Positions 7,547 through 15,463 of a stretch of DNA of 34,560 nt are shown here, piece after piece; the first letter of the stretch is position 1, and every line of letters begins with the position of its first letter. Position numbers and translations under genes: made by a program. The notes beneath the pieces are model-generated. The model was not told the origin of the DNA. It saw only the letters and a program-made list of their open reading frames with translations, and did no database searches. Source of the DNA: Sulfurovum sp. (GTDB lineage Bacteria > Campylobacterota > Campylobacteria > Campylobacterales > Sulfurovaceae); the NCBI GenBank assembly GCA_027012955.1, contig JALUYL010000082.1:1-34560 (forward strand). The letters run 5' to 3'.

Positions 7547-8461
7547 TTATCCTTTTGCTTTAGGTAGCGCTACGAGTAGCCCTGACACAATTACTAAGAT
7601 TATACCCAAAACTGTCCAAAAATCAGGTATAGGGTCTCCTAACATCACACCTATAAGCACAGCAAAGACGATGTTACTGTAACTTATCGTTCCAACGATA
7701 CCTGCTTTGGTTAGTTCATAAGCCTTGGTCATAAGCAGTTGTGACATGGTAGCAAAGACTCCAACTGCTGTCACGTAGCCCCATTCTACGCCCACGGGCA
7801 AGACAAACTGGGCAAACATCCAGTCAAAAGATTTGGGTACATCAATATAGGGTGTCATAAGCATCAGTATCAAGGGAGCTACAGTTCCAACTCCCATAAA
7901 AGACATAACTATGGCACGGGTATCATAGTATTTTCTAAGTTCACGTATAGAGGTGTAGGCAAGTGCTGCTCCGATACCTGAAAAGATACCAAGTAAATCA
8001 TATTTGTCAAAATGCATACCGTCTGGCTGTGCTACAAGCACGATACCCACAAAACCTAAGATGATGGCAAACAAGGCACTAGGGTGTAACTTTTCATTTA
8101 AAAAAATATATGCAAAAATAGCTACGAAGATAGGAGAAGTTTTGTTATACGTTACCGCTTCACCTAATGGAATGTGTGCCATGATGTAAAAATATGCCAA
8201 TAACGCTGCAAAGCCCATAGAACCACGAAAGAGTAGAAGTAAGAACTTTCCACCTGTCTGCTTTAATGGCACTTTCACAATAGACAGACCTACCAAAACG
8301 ACACCAAAAATATTTCTAAAAAAAGTAACTTCTACAGGGGGGAGAGACTGACTCACTACCTTGGCAAAACCACCCATAAAGGCAAAAGAGAGAGAAGCCA
8401 GAAGCATGAAAAGGATACCTCTGTCCATATTTTTGATAATTTTTTTCAAAATGTGCCTCAT
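7547..8461 (-). CDS. EamA/DMT-superfamily transporter
   Basis: The 304-residue protein has about ten hydrophobic segments arranged as two EamA repeats, each starting with the typical small helix ([35 protein letters not shown]). The first repeat ends [11 protein letters not shown] and the second [15 protein letters not shown], the usual family endings. It is an inner-membrane permease of the drug/metabolite superfamily; the substrate cannot be told from sequence. The start could be the ATG at 8461 or the ATG at 8428 (MDRGILF), and neither has a good Shine-Dalgarno site. It is 27 bp after the DUF3108 gene and 7 bp before kdsA, so it is probably co-transcribed. Confidence 0.88.
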   Translation of the reverse strand: MRHILKKIIKNMDRGILFMLLASLSFAFMGGFAKVVSQSLPPVEVTFFRNIFGVVLVGLSIVKVPLKQTGGKFLLLLFRGSMGFAALLAYFYIMAHIPLGEAVTYNKTSPIFVAIFAYIFLNEKLHPSALFAIILGFVGIVLVAQPDGMHFDKYDLLGIFSGIGAALAYTSIRELRKYYDTRAIVMSFMGVGTVAPLILMLMTPYIDVPKSFDWMFAQFVLPVGVEWGYVTAVGVFATMSQLLMTKAYELTKAGIVGTISYSNIVFAVLIGVMLGDPIPDFWTVLGIILVIVSGLLVALPKAKG

Positions 8462-8488
8462 TTTTTGTGGAAGTGTAACAAAAAAATC

Positions 8489-9235
8489 CTATTTAGTTCG
8501 TACGGCACGTATGTCACCAAAAAATATCACGTCTTTTAGCACTGCCTTATTGGTAATACCATCTTTTCCTATGGCTAACATCAATCTACCCTCTTTACTT
8601 GAAAATATCTTCTGATGTATAATCGCCGTGGCATACCAAGTAGCATCGCTACCTAACTCTTTTTTATAACTTTCCAAAACATTCGTCTTGGGGACAATAA
8701 CAGTCACTTTCCCTTTTTGACGTTCTGCACCAACCGCTTTGTAGACATAGGTTTTGGCTTTTGTTTTCTCTTTTATGGCACTATCGAGATTAAAGTAAAG
8801 GGTTAATAAATCATCTTTAGCATAAAAATCAAGTCGCGTTTCTTCTTTTGTAACCAGTTTTCCTTTTTCATACTTTTTATACACTTCACGTACATACTTT
8901 TTCTGATGGTTTATCCAATATACGTTGTTTACCATCACATCACCATGGGACTTAATGACCTGATACAAGTCACTCACCATCAACCCATGCTCCATATGTC
9001 CTTTGGAAATGTGATGCTCTTTTCGCCCACCACTTAGTACCTTTGCCAAACCTGTCGCTGCTAGGTGTACATCTATTGTGTAATGTTTACTATCTTTACT
9101 TAACACTGCATTTGTCACACCTATCTTTCCAAATATCCCATAGCTTACATCAAAGTTTGCTGTTATTTTTTCTGCTACCGCACCTGTATAGGCAAATAAC
9201 AAGACAAAACCTATAAATACACTTTTTTTAAACAT
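8489..9235 (-). CDS. DUF3108-type exported protein
   Basis: 248 residues with a signal peptide (MFKKSVFIGFVLLFAYTGAVA) followed by a beta-rich sequence that resembles the DUF3108 family: an opening strand describing a 'YGIFGKIGV' pattern, TIDVHLAATGLAKVLSGGRKE, a middle DLLTLYFNLDSAI and a C-terminal FFGDIRAVRTK. The family is periplasmic and has no settled function. The gene heads the minus-strand run leading into EamA-kdsA, with AAAGGA upstream of its ATG, and is divergent from the mscS-family gene with only 91 bp between start codons. Confidence 0.7.
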   Translation of the reverse strand: MFKKSVFIGFVLLFAYTGAVAEKITANFDVSYGIFGKIGVTNAVLSKDSKHYTIDVHLAATGLAKVLSGGRKEHHISKGHMEHGLMVSDLYQVIKSHGDVMVNNVYWINHQKKYVREVYKKYEKGKLVTKEETRLDFYAKDDLLTLYFNLDSAIKEKTKAKTYVYKAVGAERQKGKVTVIVPKTNVLESYKKELGSDATWYATAIIHQKIFSSKEGRLMLAIGKDGITNKAVLKDVIFFGDIRAVRTK

Positions 9236-9263
9236 AAAAATCCTTTATTGAGTCAAATTTTAC

Positions 9264-9320
9264 TATAATTAAGTGAATAAAAGGGCATCTCTAATAATAG
9301 GTGCCCCAAATCGTGAGGGA
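9264..9320 (+). promoter_or_regulatory. Leader of the mscS-family gene: -10 box, hairpin repeat and RBS
   Basis: TATAAT at 9264-9269 is a strong -10 box. Next is a hairpin, GGGCATC (9283-9289) with GGTGCCC (9300-9306). The 22 bases 9282-9303 match the terminal repeat of the element at 25749-26016 at 20 positions, so this is a solo copy of that repeat. GAGGGA at 9315-9320 is the ribosome-binding site for the ATG at 9327. Confidence 0.6.
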
Positions 9321-9326
9321 AAAATT

Positions 9327-10508
9327 ATGCCAACTACCGAAGTCAATGCCACTACATCTCTGGACGTCATAGACGGACTCGATATGAACATTCATACCAT
9401 CACACAAGATGCGCTCACCCCACTCTATAACTCTAGCTATGGAGGTTTTTTCTCTCATATTGTTTTTGGGATCCCTTTGGCACAACTGATTGCAGCGAGT
9501 GTTGTGTTTGTCTTATTTCTTTTGTTTCGTAAGTTTTTTACACTCATTGTCATCGCTACATTACAAAACCTTGCGAAATACACTACGAACTACTATGATG
9601 ACCGTGTCATTTCCGCACTAAAAGCGCCTACACGGTTTGCCTTTATCGTCATAGGGGCACATCTATTTTTTCTCATTATCTTTAAAGAGACAGAGTTCAT
9701 CAAAAATATTTTAAGTACCCTTGTTGTGTATGATATTTTCTGGGCTATTTTGGCAGTGACAGAAGCCCTACGTGGTTTGGCACATACATTTGCAGGACGT
9801 TTTTCCTCAGACCTGTCCAAAGAGGTAGGAAACTTCATACTTACCATTTTAAAGATACTCATTTCAGGTGTAGGTCTAGGTGCTATGCTACAAGTATGGG
9901 GCATCAACGTCACTGCACTTGTGGCCTCACTAGGTATAGGAGGTCTCGCCTTTGCACTTGCCGCCAAGGATGCTGCATCTAACCTTTTTGGCTCTTTTTC
10001 CTTGCTTGCAGACAAGTCCATACGCATAGGAGAATGGATAAAGGTCAACGGCGTAGAAGGCACCGTAGAAGACATAGGCATGCGTACCACCAAGATACGT
10101 TCTTTTGGTAAGTCACTCATCACCGTACCTAACCAAATCGTGGCCAACAACCCCATAGAAAACTTTTCGCGCCGTGGGGTACGTCGTATCAAAATGCGTA
10201 TTGGTTTGACGTATGGCACTTCAAGCACACAAATGACAAACATCGTAGAAGAGATAAAATATATGCTTCACAACCATGAGGGCATTTCCCAAAAAGAAAC
10301 CCTGCTTGTAAACTTTGAATCTTTTGGAGATTCTGCACTCAACATCTTCATCTACACTTTCACTGCAACATCCAACTGGGCAAAATACCTCAACACCAGA
10401 GAAGACGTTCATTTACAAATCATGAAAATAGTAGAATCCAACCACTCAAGCTTTGCCTTCCCTTCACAAAGTATTTACGTAGAATCCTTGCCTAGTAGCG
10501 ACTCTTAG
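9327..10508 (+). CDS. MscS-family mechanosensitive channel
   Basis: A 393-residue membrane protein. About four hydrophobic segments lead to the pore helix and beta domain that define MscS channels: GIGGLAFALAAKDAASNLFGSF, then ADKSIRIGEWIKVNGVEGTVEDIGMRTTKIRSFG and TVPNQIVANNPIENFSRR. It is expected to open under membrane tension and release solutes on osmotic downshift; some family members have other specificities. The ATG at 9327 is chosen because GAGGGA lies 6 nt upstream. A GTG at 9273 in the same frame would put a palindromic repeat in the coding region and is less likely. The 3' end overlaps convergent rtcB by 17 bp. Confidence 0.9.
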   Translation: MPTTEVNATTSLDVIDGLDMNIHTITQDALTPLYNSSYGGFFSHIVFGIPLAQLIAASVVFVLFLLFRKFFTLIVIATLQNLAKYTTNYYDDRVISALKAPTRFAFIVIGAHLFFLIIFKETEFIKNILSTLVVYDIFWAILAVTEALRGLAHTFAGRFSSDLSKEVGNFILTILKILISGVGLGAMLQVWGINVTALVASLGIGGLAFALAAKDAASNLFGSFSLLADKSIRIGEWIKVNGVEGTVEDIGMRTTKIRSFGKSLITVPNQIVANNPIENFSRRGVRRIKMRIGLTYGTSSTQMTNIVEEIKYMLHNHEGISQKETLLVNFESFGDSALNIFIYTFTATSNWAKYLNTREDVHLQIMKIVESNHSSFAFPSQSIYVESLPSSDS

Positions 10509-11829
10509 TATTGTCTTTGACATTGATGAGCACTTTGATGTGCTCCTCTACCTCTACCAAGTCATCTTGTAACCTCATCACCTCAAAGATATCTTTGTAG
10601 GCAAAAGGTGACTCATCTAAAGTATTGACATCAACCGTTCCTCTAATACCTTGCATAGATGTTTCAAAATCTTCTAGCGAAACATTCTCTCTAGCCTTTT
10701 TACGACTCATCACTCGTCCTGCTCCATGAGAAGAAGAAGCCAAGGAATCTTCATTGCCTTTTCCGATGACCACAAACGAACCATCTCTCATATTGCCAGG
10801 GATGACTCCTCTCATCCCTTTTTCAGCATGCGTTGCTCCTTTTCGGTGAATCCACTCACCTCGTTTTTCATCAAACTCTGCATGGTTATGGTTACGGTTG
10901 ATAAATCGCACTTCATCATGCTCTTGAAACGCAAATGAACCACCAAAAGCCTCATTCATAATCTCATGAATGGTCGCAATCATTCTTTTTCGGTTCTCTA
11001 AGGCAAACTCCAACGCAAAGTTTTGGTCTTTAATGTATTCTTTTCCAAGTTTAGAGTGAACATCCAGAGGTAAAATCTCTTTAATATTATCGAGTTTGGC
11101 TTTTTTAAGAAGTGCTAACTCCTGTTTGGTCGTAAACTTCTTCACGGCTTTCTCAAACCCCTCTGGATTTTTCTCTTTAAAGATTTTGTTTCGCTCTTTA
11201 AAGTCAGTAACCAAAGCTTCCAACTTATCCTTATTTGGGTTTTTAAGTTCATACGCTTTACTCATATAGTGAGAAGCTATCTTATGTCCAAACCCACGGC
11301 TACCTGAATGAATGACAATCCACGCTTTTTCATCTGCTCCATACCCTACCTCAATAAAATGATTACCTCCACCAAGTGTTCCTACTTGTTTGAGTCCTGT
11401 GGTATTTAAAACATGCTCTGCAAACTCAGTTTTAGGCAAATCTATAGAGAGTGACTGATGATTTTGATGTGTCTTAAACCCCAATGGAATGCGCTCTACA
11501 ATCTGCTCATAGATAAACTCTGCCTTCCCCTCAACTTCCTCTTTGGTGTAGTCGGTCTTATAAGCACACATTCCACACCCAATGTCAAACCCCACAAACT
11601 GAGGGACTACCATATCTTTAGTAGCACACACTGCACCGATGGGCATGGTATACCCTGCATGCGCATCTGGCATTAACGCCCCATAAGTCACATAAGGCTC
11701 TGCCAATACATCATAAAACTGCTCTTGCGCTGTTTCATCTAAAAGCTCCGCATATATTTTGTAGGGTGTTTTTGTTTTTTCTAATACAGCATTGTCTATC
11801 TCAGTAAATCCATACTCTTCTAAGTTCAT
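10492..11829 (-). CDS. rtcB: RtcB-family RNA ligase / RNA repair protein
   Basis: 445 residues with the RtcB metal and guanylate-binding motifs in order: ALMPDAHAGYTMPIGAV, FVGFDIGCGMCAY (metal-binding Asp and Cys), LGGGNHFIEV, IHSGSRGFGH, NRNHNHAEF, HRKGATHAEKGMRGVIPGNM and SSSHGAGRVMSRKKA with the guanylylated His. RtcB joins 2',3'-cyclic phosphate or 3'-phosphate ends to 5'-OH ends in tRNA or damaged RNA. No RtcA or archease partner is seen nearby. AAAGGAG lies upstream of the ATG and can pair with a downstream-facing AGGAGT arm (see the hairpin entry). It is convergent with and overlaps the mscS-family gene. Confidence 0.92.
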   Translation of the reverse strand: MNLEEYGFTEIDNAVLEKTKTPYKIYAELLDETAQEQFYDVLAEPYVTYGALMPDAHAGYTMPIGAVCATKDMVVPQFVGFDIGCGMCAYKTDYTKEEVEGKAEFIYEQIVERIPLGFKTHQNHQSLSIDLPKTEFAEHVLNTTGLKQVGTLGGGNHFIEVGYGADEKAWIVIHSGSRGFGHKIASHYMSKAYELKNPNKDKLEALVTDFKERNKIFKEKNPEGFEKAVKKFTTKQELALLKKAKLDNIKEILPLDVHSKLGKEYIKDQNFALEFALENRKRMIATIHEIMNEAFGGSFAFQEHDEVRFINRNHNHAEFDEKRGEWIHRKGATHAEKGMRGVIPGNMRDGSFVVIGKGNEDSLASSSHGAGRVMSRKKARENVSLEDFETSMQGIRGTVDVNTLDESPFAYKDIFEVMRLQDDLVEVEEHIKVLINVKDNTKSRY

Positions 11830-11834
11830 TTTTG

Positions 11835-11857
11835 ACTCCTTTTTGTTTTGTAGGAGT
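11835..11857 (-). promoter_or_regulatory. Hairpin that would cover the rtcB ribosome-binding site
   Basis: ACTCCT (11835-11840) pairs with AGGAGT (11852-11857) across an 11-nt T-rich loop. On the rtcB mRNA the AGGAGT nearest the start codon is the Shine-Dalgarno sequence itself, so this hairpin would hide it. A 6-bp stem is modest. Confidence 0.4.
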
Positions 11858-12020
11858 ATTATATTTGTATTTTTGGTCGTATTTTGTCCGTTACTATTTT
11901 ATTTATAGATTCAATTTCATGTCGCTATGGATAGTTATGAAAAAAGTATTAATATTGTTAACTTGTTTGCCTATTCATACTGAATTAATGGGCTAAAGGA
12001 GGACAGTAAGGTTTAAAAAG

Positions 12021-12026
12021 TATAAT
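12021..12026 (+). promoter_or_regulatory. Possible -10 box upstream of the TPR lipoprotein gene
   Basis: TATAAT at 12021-12026, 38 bp before the TTG start; no clear -35. The remaining part of 11858-12020 is AT-rich, with a purine-rich AAAGGAGGA at about 11995 that has no start codon at a usable distance. Confidence 0.4.
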
Positions 12027-12063
12027 TGTTGATATAAATATACATTAAAATTGAAGGTTATCC

Positions 12064-12999
12064 TTGAAAAAACTATTACTATTTTTACTACCTGCTTCTC
12101 TATTTTCTTGCATATGGATTCACGGTACAACACTTGACGGAAAGCATAAATATCAAGGTTATGGTTATGTTAGTGCGCTTATACTTACAGAGACTATTGA
12201 AAGAGCATCACCTCAAAAAACACTAAAAAATATACTAGAAGAGAGAAAATATAAAACAGTGTCATCCGATGAATTGGAAGAAGAAAATGCTGTTATTTTA
12301 ATGCTTCAAGGAAAATATGATGATTCAATTAAAAAGCTTTTAACGTTAAATAAACTCCACCCAAAGAAATACTCTATAGCTTCAAACCTTGGTACAGCAT
12401 ATGAGCTAAATGGAGAAAATGAAAAAGCACTAACATGGATAACAGAAGGAATTAACAGAGACTCTAGTTCTCACTATGGGACAGAGTGGCTACACCAACT
12501 TATTTTAAAATTAAAAATCAAAGAGAGCAAAAATAAAAATTTTTTACAAACAAAAAGAGCTATTTCTCTTCCTTTAAAGTTTATTTTAGATGACAATATT
12601 AGCATAAACAACCAAACACACACAATCTCAGATATACGAAAAGCAATAAATTACCAATTAAAAGAGCGTCTTGTCTTTGTTAAACCAAAAGATAAAATAG
12701 TTTCTGACCTATTCTATACAGCATCGAGAATAGAAGCACAAGCTACAACTGCTGAAGAAGGTTTAGCATATTTAGAATTAGCCGAACTTTATGGTTTTGC
12801 AAACCCTAAGCTTCTGAAAGATAAAAAAGCTCATTATCAAAATATTATTGAGCATCCCCCATTATCGTACTATTTTGATTTGCTATTTGACTCTTTTGAT
12901 GATATTGTATCCTTTGCTTTAATTGTTGTTATTGGTATATTTTTGTCTATGCTATTTATTAATCTAAAGAACTCTATCTTTAAGAGAAAGAATAACTAG
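12064..12999 (+). CDS. Predicted TPR lipoprotein with a C-terminal membrane segment
   Basis: 311 residues; I do not recognise a specific family. The N-terminus (MKKLLLFLLPASLFSC) looks like a lipoprotein signal with Cys16 as the lipidation site. Residues about 75-135 read as TPR-like helical hairpins (ILMLQGKYDDSIKKLLTLN; ASNLGTAYELNGENEKALTW), a protein-interaction fold. A second helical region (about 205-275) is followed by a strong hydrophobic segment (about 282-302) and a basic tail, giving an unusual lipid-plus-transmembrane anchoring. The start is TTG with AAGG upstream. The gene is AT-richer than the housekeeping genes around it and has no obvious operon partner, which hints at later acquisition. 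Confidence 0.65.
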   Translation: MKKLLLFLLPASLFSCIWIHGTTLDGKHKYQGYGYVSALILTETIERASPQKTLKNILEERKYKTVSSDELEEENAVILMLQGKYDDSIKKLLTLNKLHPKKYSIASNLGTAYELNGENEKALTWITEGINRDSSSHYGTEWLHQLILKLKIKESKNKNFLQTKRAISLPLKFILDDNISINNQTHTISDIRKAINYQLKERLVFVKPKDKIVSDLFYTASRIEAQATTAEEGLAYLELAELYGFANPKLLKDKKAHYQNIIEHPPLSYYFDLLFDSFDDIVSFALIVVIGIFLSMLFINLKNSIFKRKNN

Positions 13000-13375
13000 T
13001 TTTACATATAAGGTTTATCTGCTTCAGTCACGTATTTTATCGGCTAAGAAACTTGGAGTAAATCTTGTAAGGTTAGTGCAGTTGGAATTAAAAACTATTT
13101 TTGTGAAAGATTAGTAGACCAAAAACTACTAGATTTTACGGCTGTTTGCCAATGCTTTACCGAAGTAATCGCTAGCTTAACGTCCAAAACGAACTCCGAT
13201 GGTTTTACACAGAGAAACTCTGTACACTTTAATGTTACACTAAAAGATAAAAAATGTCAAAATAGCGTTTTTTCAGAATTGTAGATTACACTTTGGTTAT
13301 TTGGATTTTTGTATAGAAAGTATGGTACAATATTTCAATGACGTATTTTGTCCGTTTAAAAATTTGGAGTATATT
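13000..13375. other. AT-rich spacer without a recognisable gene
   Basis: No credible start and ribosome-binding site pair was found here. A frame open from 13301 (TTG) leads into the next gene, but the better start is downstream. The only local structure noted is a 6-bp hairpin ACAGAG/CTCTGT (13209-13214 with 13218-13223). The stretch may be a decayed remnant or the promoter of the following cassette. Confidence 0.5.
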
Positions 13376-13903
13376 TTGAAAATTAAATTTTATCCATTAC
13401 ATTACAAGTTAAATAAGAAGAATAGATATATGATTTTTCAAATGGGTACAGATAGTGAAGATTTGTACTATGTTGATAAAGAAACAAAAAAGATACCTGT
13501 TTTCTCAAAATTAAAATATTTAAAACAATATGCTAAAAAACAAAATATAAAAATTGTTAATAAATTTAAACCCATACCACATGATTTAGGTATAGTGTTC
13601 AAATGGGTGAATACAAATAAAAAAAGCCTTGTATGTAATGAGATTTTAACTGCATGGAATTTTTTCATAGATTTAGCAAATACTTTTTCTTTTGATAATG
13701 ATAATCTACAAGCATATAGGAAAAAAGCTCCACAAGCATATAAAATTTATGAAAAAGCATTTATAGGAACAAATCTACCAAGTGTAACTAAAAATAATCC
13801 TCCCTATCATCCTGAATTTAGTAAAAAAGAATTAAAACTTATTAGAAATGTACTTATATATGGATTTAAAAAATTTAAAAAGTATCGAATAAAAATAAAA
13901 TGA
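13376..13903 (+). CDS. Uncharacterised basic protein, first gene of a coupled cassette
   Basis: 175 residues from the TTG at 13376, chosen because GGAG (13366-13369) lies 6 nt upstream; an in-frame TTG at 13301 and ATG at 13322 have no such site. I do not recognise the family. The protein is rich in Lys, Tyr and Asn, with no signal peptide or membrane segment. It has a mostly beta-like N-terminal half (KFYPLHYKLNKKNRYMIFQ, VFKWVNTNKK) and a helical C-terminal half with the striking stretch YEKAFIGTNLPSVT followed by YHPEFSKKELKLIRNVLIYG. Its stop overlaps the next start as ATGA, so it is translated together with the PTP-like gene. It is strongly AT-rich. Confidence 0.65.
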   Translation: MKIKFYPLHYKLNKKNRYMIFQMGTDSEDLYYVDKETKKIPVFSKLKYLKQYAKKQNIKIVNKFKPIPHDLGIVFKWVNTNKKSLVCNEILTAWNFFIDLANTFSFDNDNLQAYRKKAPQAYKIYEKAFIGTNLPSVTKNNPPYHPEFSKKELKLIRNVLIYGFKKFKKYRIKIK

Positions 13904-14217
13904 AAAACATCCTTTTCATATGCAGTCGAAACCAATGGCGTAGTCCTACAGCAGAGAAAGTCTACAGTAAAGACCCTCGTGTCAATGTACGCTCTACTGG
14001 TACTAGCCAAAAGGCTAGACATACGGTTAATGCAAAAGACATTACATGGGCAGATCTCATCTTTGTAATGGAACACAAAGACCGACTCAAAGCACAATAC
14101 AGCAAACTTTTACAGCATAAAAAAGTGATTGTGCTAGATATACCTGATGAGTATCAGTATATGGATGAAGAGTTGATGAAGCTAGTGAAAGAATCTACGG
14201 AGGAGTACCTAGTATGA
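13900..14217 (+). CDS. Small low-molecular-weight protein tyrosine phosphatase-like protein
   Basis: 105 residues that begin with the P-loop of LMW-PTP enzymes: KNILFICSRNQWRSPTAE, i.e. C8-x5-R14-S15. The general-acid aspartate is probably in LDIPDEYQYMD near residue 80. At 105 residues it is shorter than standard LMW-PTPs (about 150) and resembles the compact 'predicted protein tyrosine phosphatase' group (COG4551). Related folds also include arsenate reductases, but the extra reducing cysteines are absent. Activity and substrate are unknown. It is locked to both neighbours by ATGA overlaps (13900-13903 and 14214-14217). Confidence 0.8.
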   Translation: MKNILFICSRNQWRSPTAEKVYSKDPRVNVRSTGTSQKARHTVNAKDITWADLIFVMEHKDRLKAQYSKLLQHKKVIVLDIPDEYQYMDEELMKLVKESTEEYLV

Positions 14218-14552
14218 TTTTTCATATAAATAAATGCCCATGCTGTCAAGCAAAACCTTTAAATTTTTGGAAGAAATCAACAACAGGTATTTTTAGAAGA
14301 AATTATTGCCAACATTGTAACTGTCAATTGAAACTTAATAAATTAATCGCTATACCAATGATTTTTCTACAATGGATAAGTTTACCTCTTGGGGGCTTTT
14401 TTGCCTTAGATATCTTTGGATTTATTTTAGATATGTTTCCCAATGCTTCTATTCTGTCTTTTATAGCTATACAGACTTTAGGAATAATACTTTTTGGATT
14501 TATTACAACTATACTGTATTATATATTGGTTCCTTGGAATAAAGTCCAATGA
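14214..14552 (+). CDS. Zinc-ribbon membrane protein (C-x2-C-x20-C-x2-C)
   Basis: 112 residues. The N-terminal part holds two cysteine pairs, C8/C11 and C32/C35, spaced exactly CxxC-20-CxxC, a pattern used for a family of putative zinc-finger proteins with membrane tails. Two hydrophobic segments follow (about residues 45-70 and 82-106), and the protein ends with NKVQ. It probably sits in the inner membrane with the zinc ribbon in the cytoplasm. Function is unknown. Start and stop each overlap a neighbour as ATGA, so its synthesis is tied to the PTP-like protein before it and the WYL regulator after it. Confidence 0.7.
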   Translation: MIFHINKCPCCQAKPLNFWKKSTTGIFRRNYCQHCNCQLKLNKLIAIPMIFLQWISLPLGGFFALDIFGFILDMFPNASILSFIAIQTLGIILFGFITTILYYILVPWNKVQ

Positions 14553-15463
14553 GCCAAAAATCAAGCCTATACCGAACCATAAAAATACTTAAAGACCTAA
14601 ATGCAGGTAAAAAACTCTGCGTTACAAGACTATCACAGGAGTATGCGGTAAGTGACCGCACCATACGTCGTGACTTTGAGCTGATACGTGAACTCTTTGG
14701 GGACTTTATGAGCAAAGAGGGAGAGTGTTACCAAGCCTATAAAAAGGTACTACTTGACGAGGTGCTTCATGCTACCGACCTCATGACACTGGCTAACATA
14801 GTCAACCTCTTTGGGGTGACACAAAAGCAGAGCCTTATTTCAGACAAAACCAAAGCTCTCATAGACAAGTCCATGTCTGTCTATAACTTTAAGTCTCGTC
14901 CTTTTGAGAACATGCAAAACCATGAAGTCATAAAAAAGTTGGAACACGCCATCAAGTTTAACAAGGAAGTGAAGATACACTACAAAAGTGAAAGAGCCAT
15001 CACGGTAACAAACTTTAACCCTTACAAAATACTTTTTCTCAATGAAAACTTTTACATGGTCGGAGAAAACAGTTCCAAAAACCAATTTGAATTTAGACGC
15101 ATAGCTATGATAGAAGAGGTGGAGTATAAGAATAGAACATTTAGTAGCCACAAAGACATCATAGAATTTATAAAAACTATACAAACCCCATGGGCAGTAT
15201 TTGGGAAAGAGGAGATACTAGTGCGTCTACAAGTTTCAAAAAAAGTACGTAGATTTTTCCTCTTTAAAAAGTACCTACCTAGCCAAAAAGTAGTGCATAC
15301 CTTTGACAACGGAGACATAGAAGTACACTATAAAGTCTCTAGCCTACACGAACTAGAAGAACTCGTCATTAAGTGGCTACCACAGATAAGTATTATCTCT
15401 CCGCAAGGTTTTAAAAAGATGCTAAAACGTACCCTTAAAGAGAAACTCACATCACTAGTCTAA
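14549..15463 (+). CDS. HTH-WYL domain transcriptional regulator
   Basis: 304 residues. Residues 1-60 are a winged helix-turn-helix of the DeoR/HTH_11 kind (RLSQEYAVSDRTIRRDFELIRELFG). The middle and C-terminal parts match a WYL domain (HEVIKKLEHAIKFNKEVKIHYKS, then NPYKILFLNENFYMVGEN and FEFRRIAMIEEVE), with a C-terminal extension (VKKVRRFF...ELVIKWLPQISIISPQ). WYL proteins sense ligands such as nucleotides or nucleic-acid fragments and often control stress-response and defence loci. Being the last gene of the overlapping cassette, it may regulate the cassette itself. The 3' end overlaps the convergent Uma2 gene by 9 bp. Confidence 0.85.
   Translation: MSQKSSLYRTIKILKDLNAGKKLCVTRLSQEYAVSDRTIRRDFELIRELFGDFMSKEGECYQAYKKVLLDEVLHATDLMTLANIVNLFGVTQKQSLISDKTKALIDKSMSVYNFKSRPFENMQNHEVIKKLEHAIKFNKEVKIHYKSERAITVTNFNPYKILFLNENFYMVGENSSKNQFEFRRIAMIEEVEYKNRTFSSHKDIIEFIKTIQTPWAVFGKEEILVRLQVSKKVRRFFLFKKYLPSQKVVHTFDNGDIEVHYKVSSLHELEELVIKWLPQISIISPQGFKKMLKRTLKEKLTSLV

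Noticed and set aside
9273-9326. Longer start (GTG at 9273) for the mscS-family gene
   Set aside because: It has no ribosome-binding site and would translate a hairpin repeat; the ATG at 9327 has GAGGGA at the right distance.
9593-10243. 216-codon open frame on the minus strand
   Set aside because: It lies wholly opposite the well-conserved MscS-family coding region, and its product has no recognisable pattern; it is a shadow frame.
13140-13260. Integron attC-like GCTTAAC core in the 13.1-13.3 kb spacer
   Set aside because: No matching GTTRRRY partner with internal pairing was found downstream, and no integrase is present.
11878-13356. 15-bp direct repeat CGTATTTTGTCCGTT at 11878-11892 and 13342-13356 flanking the TPR gene, as possible att sites
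   Set aside because: A match of this length is expected about once by chance in an AT-rich window of this size, and there is no integrase or tRNA gene nearby.
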